A stretch of 64,000 bases of DNA from Peribacillus frigoritolerans (lineage in GTDB: Bacteria; Bacillota; Bacilli; Bacillales; Bacillaceae): NCBI RefSeq assembly GCF_004358755.1, contig NZ_SMZY01000002.1, positions 496,001 through 560,000 of the forward strand, read 5' to 3'. Position 1 is the stretch's first letter. Each line of letters begins with the position of its first letter. The notes under the pieces are model-generated. The model worked only from the letters and a program-made list of their open reading frames with translations. It made no database searches and was not told where the DNA came from. Positions 15,331 to 24,322 of the stretch are shown here, one piece after another. Both the position numbers and the translations under genes were made by a program.

Positions 15331-16959
15331 TTATTTCAGCTTTTTCCCATCAAACATAAACCTGTAAACCGGCAGCTCTTGTCCAACTTCAGAAGGAATG
15401 TATCCAAATGTGACATAGCTGTCAATCGATTCCGGTTCTAAAGAAAGCGACAGCAAGTTGTTTTGCGGCTGTGCGGATATGAAAACGTATGTGCCTTTCG
15501 GGAACACAACCTCTTTCTTTTCAAGCTCCGTCTGCACTTCTGCAAGCTGGATGCCTTCATACTTCTCCGTGTTCTCCTTGCTGGTTACTTCATAAGCTTC
15601 AACCGGCAGCTTCATTTGCTTTGGCAGCTGGAATCCCTTCAAGCCCTGATTCTGAAGCTTAGCAGCAATTTCTCCCTGATCAGGCTTCAGCACATAGGCT
15701 GTCGGCCTTTCTCTCGTTAACGTCGGTTCTGCTTCTGTTGCACTGAAATAGTTCACTGGAATATCTTTTACAGTGCCCGTTGCGATATCAATCATTTCAA
15801 GTGTTTGATTTTCAAGTTCCACGGCTTCGCTGTTGACGATAATTGGATCTTTATCATTACTGCGAAGTCCTTTCTTGACAAGCTTTGCCCGCTCTAGTGC
15901 GACGGTCATTTTCACTTTTTTCGCATTCTCTGCGGTCTGTCTTAAAATATGCTCGTGCGTCGCAATTTGAGCAGCAACGCGGCGGCCGAAATCTTCTCGT
16001 CCAATGTCGATTCCGCGGCTTTCAACTAAAAATGAAAACGAGGTCTGCAGGCCAAATGCGTTCCGGCCAATGCGCGGCTCAGTTCCCCCTTCAAGGATGT
16101 CAATCTCCCCATTGGTTACAGCCGATGTATAATAGCGGTCACCTGTATAGCCCATGTCTTCTAACGTGTTTAAAGTCGGATCGACATACAGGCTGTCAGA
16201 CATGGTACGGATTTTTTCAGGAATGTTTAAGTTTCTTCCCGATAATAGCAGAATATCATGATATTTCAGCAGTCCGCCCTCGCCGAACGGTTTAAAAGAA
16301 CTCGTATAAGGTGTGTATTCATGAGCATCAATGACAACCTCTGGTGTATACTTGTTGAACTCATGATGAATGGCCTCCACCTCTGGAGATTCAAGCTTTA
16401 CATGATCCCGGTTTCCATCAAGTCCATTTTGAAGCTGGCGTTTAAAATGATACGAGCCGTCCGGATTCACGCGGGGTACGATGATGACATTAATTTTATC
16501 TAATACCTCATCTCCAAGGTCTCCTGTCAGGCGGTTCGCAATCGCTAAAATCGCTTCTCCGCTTGCCGGCTCATTTCCATGAATCTGGCTTTGGATCCAA
16601 ACAGTCGGTTTGCGGGATAAATAACTAGGATTGATTTTTTGATCTTTCGTAAAATAAAGGGCTGGCAATTCCATGCCATTTTGAGAAGTGCCGATGTTTT
16701 TCACCGAAACATACGGGCTCTTCGCTTTCAGCTCTTCTATGTAAGCAAGCATTTCCTCCTGAGTTGTAAAAGCTTCTTCTCCTTTTACAAATGCAGGTGT
16801 CCCGTCCGTGACTTCTACCTCAGGAAACAGCGGCCTTACCTGTTCAGGCTGACTGTACGCCTTCCCGTAATACGGTGTTTCAGCGCTCACTGCAGGCGCT
16901 AATAAAAAACTGGCTGTCAATAAAACTGGAATCGAGCTTTTTTTCAGAACCTTTTTCAT
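15331..16959 (-). CDS. Secreted M14-family zinc carboxypeptidase
   Basis: 542 aa. A Sec signal (MKKVLKKSSIPVLLTASFLLAPAVSA) is followed by the catalytic domain. Zinc ligands HxxE are in QSQIHGNEPASGE and the third ligand His probably in VVIDAHEYTP; the catalytic Glu is probably in SFLVESRGID. An Arg/Asn substrate site is suggested by VPRVNPDGS and DGNRDH. The C-terminal third, after about residue 370, is an extra domain I cannot assign. GAGGAGG precedes the ATG at 16959. It would degrade extracellular or wall peptides; its natural substrate is unknown. Confidence 0.85.
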   Translation of the reverse strand: MKKVLKKSSIPVLLTASFLLAPAVSAETPYYGKAYSQPEQVRPLFPEVEVTDGTPAFVKGEEAFTTQEEMLAYIEELKAKSPYVSVKNIGTSQNGMELPALYFTKDQKINPSYLSRKPTVWIQSQIHGNEPASGEAILAIANRLTGDLGDEVLDKINVIIVPRVNPDGSYHFKRQLQNGLDGNRDHVKLESPEVEAIHHEFNKYTPEVVIDAHEYTPYTSSFKPFGEGGLLKYHDILLLSGRNLNIPEKIRTMSDSLYVDPTLNTLEDMGYTGDRYYTSAVTNGEIDILEGGTEPRIGRNAFGLQTSFSFLVESRGIDIGREDFGRRVAAQIATHEHILRQTAENAKKVKMTVALERAKLVKKGLRSNDKDPIIVNSEAVELENQTLEMIDIATGTVKDIPVNYFSATEAEPTLTRERPTAYVLKPDQGEIAAKLQNQGLKGFQLPKQMKLPVEAYEVTSKENTEKYEGIQLAEVQTELEKKEVVFPKGTYVFISAQPQNNLLSLSLEPESIDSYVTFGYIPSEVGQELPVYRFMFDGKKLK

Positions 16960-17222
16960 GGACTGCCTCCTCTTTCTTCTTGTGAATCTAATGATAGAGG
17001 AAAAGGGGTTTATTTTCAAAAAATTAAGAATAGTTTATTATCCCCATAAAATTCGACATTTTCGTTTATTTCGGCTAAATCAGGACGAATGATTCAATTA
17101 TTATTTCGTTATTCGAAGGATTCATAGCAAGAATAACCCAGCAGCTTTTAATTTTATATAGCTTTTCCTTCTTTTGAATCATTTTTCTCATCACATAGAA
17201 AGAACTTAAAATGAGGCAAACA

Positions 17223-18155
17223 TTATGACTGACCAGGCAACAGTTTTTTCTTTTTTCTCAGTTCTTTATATTTTTCAAACTCAAATCCCTGCAGAAATGC
17301 TTTTGCCGCGGAATATCCCGATTGATAAAGCAAGGCAATCTCTTCGTCCTTCAAATCAAAATCAGTTGCGGTAATACCCCCTGTAGGGATTTGAATTGTT
17401 CTTTCTTTTGTTTCTTCGGTTAGATGTCTAAGGTCATGTGCCTGCAGCATCGTTTTAAAGATATTTTTAAAGAGGTGGACGGGTGTTGGAATGACGGCCC
17501 CCATCTGAATTTCCTCTTTCACAAACCTGAAGCCGAATGTTGGAAAGCGCGGTTCTTCTTTCGAATCAAAGATCCAGATCGGAAAGTTGCTGAGCAGCCC
17601 GCCATCTAAAATATAAGAGGTAAATCTTGTTTTTGACTTCCATTTGACCGGCCTGAAGAAAAAGGGCAGGGATGCGCTCATCATGACGGCAGTTGATATT
17701 TTTACATCCCCTGGTTTCATGCTGTATTTCGGCAAATCATCCGGTAAAATAAGAATTTCTCCGTTTGAAACATCTGATGCGATGATCTTCAGTTTCCCTG
17801 CCGGCAAATCGGCAAATGTCCTGATCCCTTTAGCAGCAAGCATAGAATCAACCCATTCTTCCAGATAATCATTTTTGTAAAATCCCAAATGGATCATAAG
17901 TTCAAAGAGCCCGCCGACAATCGGTATATAATTTAAAAAGGATTTGCCTCTAAATTTAGTAAAATCCATTTGGATAAGCAGATCGCGTATTTCATGGCTT
18001 TTATACCCGCTTGCCAAAAGAGCAGCGATTACCGCCCCGGCTGATGTGCCGGCAAGTCTCTCCCACTCAACCTGCTCTTCTTCCATTGCCTGAATGGCGC
18101 CGGCAAACGCAATTCCCCGAACGCCTCCGCCTTCAAATACCCCGTCTGCCTTCAT
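17223..18155 (-). CDS. Patatin-like phospholipase (RssA/YqhO family)
   Basis: 310 aa serine lipase with the Ser-Asp dyad of patatins: oxyanion loop EGGGVRGIAFAG, nucleophile elbow GTSAG (Ser44) and the catalytic Asp in LDGGLLSNFP. No signal peptide, so cytosolic or peripheral. GAGGGGTGAC lies 5-10 nt before the ATG. Family members hydrolyse acyl esters of phospholipids; physiological role unknown. It precedes ogt on the complementary strand with a 42-bp gap and could be cotranscribed with it. Confidence 0.85.
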   Translation of the reverse strand: MKADGVFEGGGVRGIAFAGAIQAMEEEQVEWERLAGTSAGAVIAALLASGYKSHEIRDLLIQMDFTKFRGKSFLNYIPIVGGLFELMIHLGFYKNDYLEEWVDSMLAAKGIRTFADLPAGKLKIIASDVSNGEILILPDDLPKYSMKPGDVKISTAVMMSASLPFFFRPVKWKSKTRFTSYILDGGLLSNFPIWIFDSKEEPRFPTFGFRFVKEEIQMGAVIPTPVHLFKNIFKTMLQAHDLRHLTEETKERTIQIPTGGITATDFDLKDEEIALLYQSGYSAAKAFLQGFEFEKYKELRKKKKLLPGQS

Positions 18156-18197
18156 AAATTGTCACCCCTCAGGATCAGATTTTCTCCCTTCCTAGCT

Positions 18198-18701
18198 TCA
18201 AGATTTCAGCTCCGAATTCCTTTTTGCAATGTTCAAATGATTCCATTTCCCCAGCATTTTCTTTTCATGGTTCAGCAGCCATTGTTTTCGCCACGTTTCC
18301 CAGGCGTATCCCGTCAGACTGCTGTTTTTCCCTAAGACCCGGTGACACGGAATCAAAATGCCGAGCTTGTTTTTGCCATTAGCCATGCCGACTGCTCTTG
18401 ACGCTTGCGGGCTTCCTATTCTTTCCGCAATTTCCGAATATGAAGCTGTTTGTCCGAACGGGATAGAGTTGACTTCAGACCATACTTTTTGCTGAAAAAC
18501 CGTTCCGATTGCCTCAATTGGAACCGTAAAAAAAGGGATTTCTCCTTTAAAATAATCATCAAGTTCTTGAATGCACCGCTCAATATAGGGATGACAGTCT
18601 GATTTTTTTTCTGCCGCATCCGTAAAAGAAACACCGGATATTCCCTTCTCAGAACCAATCACTTCCATCCATCCGATCGGTGATTGATAATATCCTTTCA
18701 T
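18198..18701 (-). CDS. ogt: Methylated-DNA--protein-cysteine methyltransferase
   Basis: Suicidal repair protein that moves the methyl group from O6-methylguanine or O4-methylthymine to its own Cys. About 167 aa; the active-site motif is IPCHRVLG and the DNA-binding helix region SYSEIAERIGSPQASRAVG, with NGKNKLGI just before the active site. GGGAGGT lies upstream; ATG at 18701 (spacing about 10) is preferred over 18707 (spacing about 4). Divergent from adaA, so both probably belong to the adaptive response to alkylation. Confidence 0.92.
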   Translation of the reverse strand: MKGYYQSPIGWMEVIGSEKGISGVSFTDAAEKKSDCHPYIERCIQELDDYFKGEIPFFTVPIEAIGTVFQQKVWSEVNSIPFGQTASYSEIAERIGSPQASRAVGMANGKNKLGILIPCHRVLGKNSSLTGYAWETWRKQWLLNHEKKMLGKWNHLNIAKRNSELKS

Positions 18702-18822
18702 TTGCATGACACCTCCCATTTTCTTATTATAAACGTCTCCTCTATTGTATTTTTGCGGTTTCATTCCTTCTATTACGAGATCAAACACCCACATGTTAAA
18801 ATGAAAGAAAGGAGCTGATCTT

Positions 18823-19353
18823 ATGGAAATGAAATTTTGGAATGCCATCGTATCCTGCGATCAAACCTATGATGGCATTTTCTATTACGGTGTCCGCACA
18901 ACTGGAATCTTCTGCAGGCCTTCTTGTCCTTCAAGAACACCGAAACAGGAGAATGTTACGATTTATGCAGATAGTGACACCCCTGTTCGTGATGGGCTGC
19001 GCCCCTGTAAACGATGCCGTCCGGATGAGCTGCTGACTCCTTCCATCATACAAACAGCACAAGCCTATCTAGCAGATCATCTTGCAGATGAAATGACTCT
19101 GGGTAAATTGGCAGAAAAGCTTTATATAAGTCCCTTCCATCTTCAGCGGATTTTTAAAGATGAAACGAATACATCGCCCAGCAAGTATCTGCAGGATAAA
19201 AGGGTTCAGCATGCAAAACAGCTGATCCTGGAAACAGAACTTCCAATACATGAAATCGCCTATGCTGCAGGGTTTAAGAATGCCGCTCACTTCTTAGCCG
19301 TTTTTAAAAAGAAAACGTCTCTCTCGCCAACTGAATTCCGTTCGGCACATTAA
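18823..19353 (+). CDS. adaA: AdaA: methylphosphotriester sensor and AraC-type activator
   Basis: 176 aa. N-terminal Ada zinc domain with four Cys ligands (C31, C35 in FCRPSC; C62, C65 in PCKRC). One of them takes a methyl group from a phosphotriester, turning the protein into an activator. The C-terminal half holds two AraC-type HTH motifs (LGKLAEKLYISPFHLQRIFK and IHEIAYAAGFKNAAHFLAVFKK). It has no methyltransferase domain, which is supplied by the divergent ogt, as in the B. subtilis AdaA/AdaB split. AAGGAG is 8 nt before the ATG. It probably controls ogt, itself and perhaps the Ada-AlkA gene at 57907. Confidence 0.92.
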   Translation: MEMKFWNAIVSCDQTYDGIFYYGVRTTGIFCRPSCPSRTPKQENVTIYADSDTPVRDGLRPCKRCRPDELLTPSIIQTAQAYLADHLADEMTLGKLAEKLYISPFHLQRIFKDETNTSPSKYLQDKRVQHAKQLILETELPIHEIAYAAGFKNAAHFLAVFKKKTSLSPTEFRSAH

Positions 19354-19354
19354 A

Positions 19355-19384
19355 AAAGAGAGAATCCGATGGAATTCTCTCTTT
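19355..19384. terminator. Bidirectional terminator
   Basis: Stem AAAGAGAGAAT (19355-19365) with ATTCTCTCTTT (19374-19384) between convergent adaA and the ABC transporter operon. Confidence 0.8.
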
Positions 19385-19390
19385 CAACCA

Positions 19391-20911
19391 CTATTCATTC
19401 AGCAAGCCTTCATTTTGCAAATAATCTTCAGCCACTTCTGCAGCCGGTTTTCCTTCTACGTTTACTTGATAATTCATATCACGCATTTCATCATCTGTAA
19501 TTTTGCCGGCCAGTTTGTTCAAAGCATCTTCAATTTCCGGATGCTCTTCAAGTGTTTCCTGCTTTAATAAAGGTGCTCCCTGATAAGGCGGAAACAGATT
19601 TTTATCATCTTCAAGAACCGTTAAGTTATACTGCTTCAGTTCACTGTCGGTTGAATAGGCATCAATAAGATTGATTTCCCCTGATTGAATCGCTTCATAC
19701 CGCAGTTTTGGCTCCATTGTATTTAAATTTGGAAAGGTTGTTCCGTATAGCTTTTGAATCCCTTTATAACCGTCCATTCGATCTGAAAATTCGAGGGTGA
19801 ATCCGGCTTTCATATTTCCTGCGACTTGTTTTAAATCTGACATTTTTTCAAGGCCATACTGATTGGCAGCTTCTTTTGGAACAGCGAGCGTGTAGGTGTT
19901 GTTGAACTGCATCGGTTCTAGATAAGCCATATCAAATTTTTTCTGCATGCCTTCTTTCGCCTGCTCGTACACTTCTTTCCTGTCAGTGCTGACTGCCTCC
20001 TCTTTTAAGAAGGTAGTAATGGCTGTCCCCGTAAACTCTGGGTAAATATCGATATCGCCTGATTCAAGGGCATTGAAAACAAACGACGTTTTTCCAAGAC
20101 CTGGCTTCACATCAACTTCTAAATCTGTGTCCTGTTCAATCAGCAGTTTGTACATGTTGATTAAGATCTCAGGCTCTGAGCCAAGTTTCCCTGCAATCAC
20201 AATGTCTTTTTTCCCTGTGCCGAATGCAAGCGGAACGGCAGCGACCAAGACGGCGATCAATGCTGCAATCCCAATGGCTTTCATCGATCGTTTCGCAGAT
20301 GCTTTTTCCACTAATCGAAGGAGGACGTCAAAGAAAATAGCCAGCAATGCGGCTGGAATGGCTCCCATCAAAATCAGCATATTGTCATTTCGGTCAATTC
20401 CAAGAAGAATCAGCTTGCCGAGGCCCCCTGCTCCAATAAGAGCAGCAAGGGTTGTTGTTCCAACGATCAGCACCATAGCTGTACGGATACCGGCCATGAT
20501 GACAGGGAGAGCAAGCGGAAGCTCCACTTTGAACAGGCGCTTTGAGCTGTTCATCCCCATGGCTCTAGCAGCTTCTATTAAAGAAGGATCCACTTCTTTG
20601 ATCCCCGTGTATGTATTTCTTAAGATTGGCAGCAGCGCATAAATCACTAATGCAATAATAGCAGGCACAACCCCAATTCCAACTAAAGGAATCAGCAGTC
20701 CCAGCAAGGCAAGCGATGGAATTGTCTGCAAGACCGCAGAAACACCGATCACCCCTTCAGCCGCCTGTGTTTTTCTCGTTAAATAAATACCAAGCGGAAT
20801 CGAGATCACCACTGCAAGCAATAAAGCTATGAAAGAAATTTGAATATGCTCAAACAGAGCGGTCAGCAGCTCACCCTGTCTTTCCTTAAAAACATCAATA
20901 AATGCATTCAT
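19391..20911 (-). CDS. OpuF/EgtU-type ABC transporter: fused permease and substrate-binding protein
   Basis: 506 aa in two parts. Residues about 1-210 are an OpuB/OpuC-type permease with six helices and the EAA loop EAARAMGMNSSKRLFKVELPLALP. Residues about 235-506 are a glycine-betaine/choline-type binding domain (IVIAGKLGSEPEILINMYKLLI, DIYPEFTGTA, LRYEAIQSGEINLIDAYSTDSEL, FPPYQGAPLL). Fusions of this design transport compatible solutes (OpuF) or ergothioneine (EgtU of streptococci, from memory very similar). The substrate is not decided by what I can see. It starts 3 bp after the ATPase gene, so the two form one operon. Confidence 0.88.
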   Translation of the reverse strand: MNAFIDVFKERQGELLTALFEHIQISFIALLLAVVISIPLGIYLTRKTQAAEGVIGVSAVLQTIPSLALLGLLIPLVGIGVVPAIIALVIYALLPILRNTYTGIKEVDPSLIEAARAMGMNSSKRLFKVELPLALPVIMAGIRTAMVLIVGTTTLAALIGAGGLGKLILLGIDRNDNMLILMGAIPAALLAIFFDVLLRLVEKASAKRSMKAIGIAALIAVLVAAVPLAFGTGKKDIVIAGKLGSEPEILINMYKLLIEQDTDLEVDVKPGLGKTSFVFNALESGDIDIYPEFTGTAITTFLKEEAVSTDRKEVYEQAKEGMQKKFDMAYLEPMQFNNTYTLAVPKEAANQYGLEKMSDLKQVAGNMKAGFTLEFSDRMDGYKGIQKLYGTTFPNLNTMEPKLRYEAIQSGEINLIDAYSTDSELKQYNLTVLEDDKNLFPPYQGAPLLKQETLEEHPEIEDALNKLAGKITDDEMRDMNYQVNVEGKPAAEVAEDYLQNEGLLNE

Positions 20912-20914
20912 CGA

Positions 20915-21862
20915 TTAACCTCTTTCTTCCGTTCGTCCAGACAGAAACTGAACGGCAGACTCTCTGGTAATGGTGCCGATTATTTGTCCATTCCGTTCAA
21001 CTGGCACCTTGTCTTCATCCCCTAATCGGGCTAAAGCCTCTCTGATCGTTGCGGAATGAGAAAGCGGCATTTTAAGAGGATCTGTCTCCTGAGGAGGACG
21101 CACAAACCCTTCAATAGAACCATCCAGCACATTAGCTGGGGCACGATTGCCGATAAATTGCCTGACGAACTCATTTGCAGGATTTGCAATGATCGCTTCA
21201 GGTGCATCAATCTGAATTGCCTCTCCATCCTTCATTACACAAATGCGGTCTCCTAGAGTCAACGCCTCCTGCATATCAAGTGTAACAAAGACAATCGTTT
21301 TATGTATTCGCTTCTGGAGATCCAGCATATCCTGCTGCAGTTTTTCACGGCTGATCGGATCGAGCGCGCTGAACGGCTCGTCCATCAGAATAATATCAGG
21401 ATCTGCTGCAAGCGCCCTGATAACTCCGATTCTCTGCTGCTGACCGCCTGATAATTCACTCGGTTTCCGTGTTCGATATGTACTTGGTTCAAGACCGACC
21501 ATTTCAAGCAGCTCATCTGTGCGTTTACTGATTTTATCCGCGTCCCATTTTCTGAGTTCAGGAACAATCGCGATATTTTCCTCAATCGTCATATGCGGAA
21601 ACAGCGCAATCTGCTGCAAGACATACCCAATATTCCAGCGCAGCTCATGAATGTCATAATCATGAACATTTTTTCCATCGATAAACACAGATCCGTCCGT
21701 TGCATCAATCAAACGGTTAATCATTTTCATTGTCGTGGTTTTTCCGCAGCCGGATGGCCCGATAAAAACAAAAAATTCCCCTTTTTCTATCGTTAAATCC
21801 AAGGAACGGACAGCATTTGTACCATCCTTATACACCTTAGATACGTTCTCAAAGCGGATCAT
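20915..21862 (-). CDS. OpuF/EgtV-type ABC transporter ATPase with a substituted switch histidine
   Basis: 315 aa partner of the fused permease. Walker A GPSGCGKTTT, signature LSGGQQQR and Walker B IILMDEPFSALD are intact. The H-loop reads VFVTLDMQEAL where the family has VTHDM: residue 195 is Leu (codon CTT, 21280-21278) instead of His. The switch His is needed for hydrolysis in most ABC ATPases. The C-terminus has one CBS-like repeat (VPVERNGQIIGTITRESAVQFL). AAGGTGA precedes the ATG at 21862. Either transport is impaired, the substitution is compensated, or one base is wrong. Confidence 0.88.
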   Translation of the reverse strand: MIRFENVSKVYKDGTNAVRSLDLTIEKGEFFVFIGPSGCGKTTTMKMINRLIDATDGSVFIDGKNVHDYDIHELRWNIGYVLQQIALFPHMTIEENIAIVPELRKWDADKISKRTDELLEMVGLEPSTYRTRKPSELSGGQQQRIGVIRALAADPDIILMDEPFSALDPISREKLQQDMLDLQKRIHKTIVFVTLDMQEALTLGDRICVMKDGEAIQIDAPEAIIANPANEFVRQFIGNRAPANVLDGSIEGFVRPPQETDPLKMPLSHSATIREALARLGDEDKVPVERNGQIIGTITRESAVQFLSGRTEERG

Positions 21863-22026
21863 CAGCTCACCTTTTTCTATTATGTAGTGGAAAAATAGTC
21901 ATACCTTTACCTCTATTACCCGAAATAGTAAGGAGGTATTCATGTTTTTTCAAATAACAAAAACTTTTTCTTAAGCAATAGTGGAATTATCTGTATAATA
22001 CTAGAAAAGAGAGGGTGAAGCCAGTA

Positions 22027-22668
22027 ATGAAGATCAAAACAGATTTTGTAACCGGATTTAAGGATGCTATCATTTCATATACGCTTCTCAGCAAAAATTC
22101 TAAATCTAAAAGCCTCGCCATCATGTTTCCAGGTCTGGGATATACAGCTCAGGGACCTCTTTTTCATTATTCAACAGGAGTATTTTTAAATAAGAACACA
22201 GACGTGCTGCATATTAATTATCAATACCATTCAGCATTCTATGAATCTTTTTCAAATGAAGAACTCGATGAGGCGTTAAAAAGAGATGTAAGAAACGTCA
22301 TTGACACTGTACTAAGCTCACATACTTACAGTGATTTTTATCTGATAGGAAAATCATTGGGATCCATAGCCTTAGCTTCTGAACTGGGCAGAACGGCTTT
22401 TTTCGATGCAAAAGTGATTTGGCTGACGCCGCTTTTGAATCGGGAAGATGTTTTTGGAGCGATGGTAAAAAGGAAAAAAAGAGGTTTGTGCATCATTGGT
22501 GATAAAGATCCTTATTATAAAGAAGAAAAATTTCAGGAGCTGAAGGAAAATCCGGCTATCGACTCCCTTCTTATCCCTGAGGCAAATCATAGTTTAGAAG
22601 TGGAAGGGGATCCTGAGGGTTCCATTGATATATTAAAAGAAGTGATAAAGAAGATTGAAGCATTATAA
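22027..22668 (+). CDS. Alpha/beta-hydrolase fold protein
   Basis: About 213 aa, no signal peptide. Nucleophile elbow GKSLGS, Asp in IIGDKDPYY and His in EANHSLEVEG form a plausible triad, and MFPGLGYTAQGPLFHY gives the oxyanion region. The substrate is unknown. GAGGGTG lies 9 nt before the ATG at 22027; a GTG at 22015 is inside that site. Single gene with a strong shared terminator. Confidence 0.75.
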   Translation: MKIKTDFVTGFKDAIISYTLLSKNSKSKSLAIMFPGLGYTAQGPLFHYSTGVFLNKNTDVLHINYQYHSAFYESFSNEELDEALKRDVRNVIDTVLSSHTYSDFYLIGKSLGSIALASELGRTAFFDAKVIWLTPLLNREDVFGAMVKRKKRGLCIIGDKDPYYKEEKFQELKENPAIDSLLIPEANHSLEVEGDPEGSIDILKEVIKKIEAL

Positions 22669-22697
22669 AAGCGCGGCAGCGAGCCGCGCTTCTTTTT
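22669..22697. terminator. Bidirectional terminator
   Basis: Perfect 9-bp GC-rich stem AAGCGCGGC (22669-22677) with GCCGCGCTT (22683-22691), then CTTTTTA, between convergent genes. Confidence 0.9.
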
Positions 22698-24147
22698 ATT
22701 CAAACAGCTGATCAATAGCACTTTGAGGAAGAGCTTTTTCTCCCCCAATGATGTAATACACCGCTGTAGAATCCATATACTTTTGAATCGTAGTTTTAGT
22801 GGCAATGTTTGCAGTATTTGAATCTGTTAAAACAAGTGGACTGAAATATTGAGCGGCAAGTGCAGAACCTGCAAGTGCATCAGGATAGTTTGTTCCAGTG
22901 GCCACAAACGTGACAAATGGATCGATTTCATCAATAAATCTGTCAATGATTTGACTATTTGTGGCGTATCGGTCTTTACCGCTGATGCGTTTCATGCCTG
23001 GAAGTTTTTTTGCAGTTGCATCAGAAATAGCGCCAGTTCCCCCAATGACATACGTTTCATCCACTCCCCATTCTTTCACAAAAGTAGAAACGGAAGACGG
23101 AATAGAATCTTTATTAGTAAGAAGAATGGGCATTTCCATTTGAGCAGCGATTGGAGCAATAGATAATGCATCAGCAAATGTTTTGCCGGTTGCAACAACG
23201 ACTGTTCCTCTTTCTGCACCGATTTCATCCGCAATTTTCACAGAAGTTTCAAATCGGTCTGCACCGCTTAATCTATTTACAGTGATTTTCATTTTTTCGA
23301 GCTGTGTTTTAACCGTGTCAGAAATCGCTCCTTTTCCCCCAACAAGATACACTTCTTCTACACCTAAACGGATAAGTTCTTTCTTGACTGTATCAGGCAA
23401 TGTATTGGGAGTTGTCAGAAGTAAAGGACCGCCCACGCGATAAGCGAGAGGTGTTGCACTTAGAGCATCAGGGAAATTGCTGCCTGTTGCGATAACTGCA
23501 ATTGGAGCAGTTCCGTTTTCAAAGCCTTCTTTAGAAATTTCTACAGCTGTGGCATAGCGGTCGTTGCCTGAGATTCGCTGGAACTGTTCCAGCTCTTCAA
23601 AAATCATGTGATCCATTGAATAATCTTCTTCTAGTGATGATGAGAAGCTATTTGTCGTCTCTATATAATAAGTCCCTGGTGCAAGAGATGCTTCAACTGT
23701 AACAATAGTAAAATCTTCAAAATCTTCCAGTGTACTTTGAGCAACTACCTGACCTGACGCGTTCATTACTCGAACTTTCATATTTGAATTATATTGATCA
23801 TTCATCATTGTGGCATAAAGAAGGTAATTTGCATCTTCTGAGATGGAGAATTTATAGTAGTCTACATCTTTGCCATTATTAGCTGCTTGATTATTTATAC
23901 TTCCCTGTACGGAATAATCAACCTCTGTAAACGTAGCCTTCCCCATAACATCGTTAGGTTCTTCTTCATAAAACGCACCTTCATACTCATTAAAACCGGA
24001 TGCCTTCATTTCATTTTGCATCATACCATTCTGTTTAAAAGCTGCCATTCTCTGTTCGGCTGCCTGAACCGGACTTGTTTCTGCAAATCCCTGCCCCAAA
24101 GGAAGTGCAAGAAATAATCCGCATGCTAAAATCAATTCTTTTTTCAT
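22696..24147 (-). CDS. Secreted protein with three cell-wall-binding repeat 2 (CWB2) modules
   Basis: 483 aa. A Sec signal (MKKELILACGLFLALPLGQGFA) is followed by an acidic linker and a beta-rich region (EEEPNDVMGKATFTEVDYSVQGSI to APGTYYIETT), which looks like a PPC-type pre-peptidase domain. Residues from about 195 hold three CWB2 repeats, each beginning RxSGxDRYAT or RLSGADRFET and ending VGGKGAIS, IGGTGAIS or IGGEKALP. CWB2 modules bind anionic wall polymers. No catalytic domain is present, so it is probably a wall-bound structural or accessory protein. It lies just downstream of the CWB2 subtilase, read in the same direction. Confidence 0.85.
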   Translation of the reverse strand: MKKELILACGLFLALPLGQGFAETSPVQAAEQRMAAFKQNGMMQNEMKASGFNEYEGAFYEEEPNDVMGKATFTEVDYSVQGSINNQAANNGKDVDYYKFSISEDANYLLYATMMNDQYNSNMKVRVMNASGQVVAQSTLEDFEDFTIVTVEASLAPGTYYIETTNSFSSSLEEDYSMDHMIFEELEQFQRISGNDRYATAVEISKEGFENGTAPIAVIATGSNFPDALSATPLAYRVGGPLLLTTPNTLPDTVKKELIRLGVEEVYLVGGKGAISDTVKTQLEKMKITVNRLSGADRFETSVKIADEIGAERGTVVVATGKTFADALSIAPIAAQMEMPILLTNKDSIPSSVSTFVKEWGVDETYVIGGTGAISDATAKKLPGMKRISGKDRYATNSQIIDRFIDEIDPFVTFVATGTNYPDALAGSALAAQYFSPLVLTDSNTANIATKTTIQKYMDSTAVYYIIGGEKALPQSAIDQLFE

Positions 24148-24282
24148 GTTATCCCCCTGTTTTCTATATGAAATCTATTAGATTATACTCGCAATTTTCG
24201 ACAGATGTAAGATATATTTCCCAAAATTTAGGTCACCTCATCAACTATTTCTTTCGACTTATTTTGACAAGTTGAATATAAG

Positions 24283-24313
24283 AAAAAAGCCCTGATCAGA
24301 TCAGGACTTTTTC
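24283..24313 (-). terminator. Terminator after the CWB2 subtilase gene
   Basis: AAAAAAGCCCTGATC pairs with GATCAGGACTTTTT around 24283-24313 with one mismatch; U-rich on the minus strand. Confidence 0.75.
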
Positions 24314-24322
24314 TTGTGCAAA

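Noticed and set aside
20073-20642. 189-codon frame opposite the fused transporter gene
   Set aside because: It lies fully inside a well-supported gene on the other strand and shows no domain; a shadow of its codon bias.
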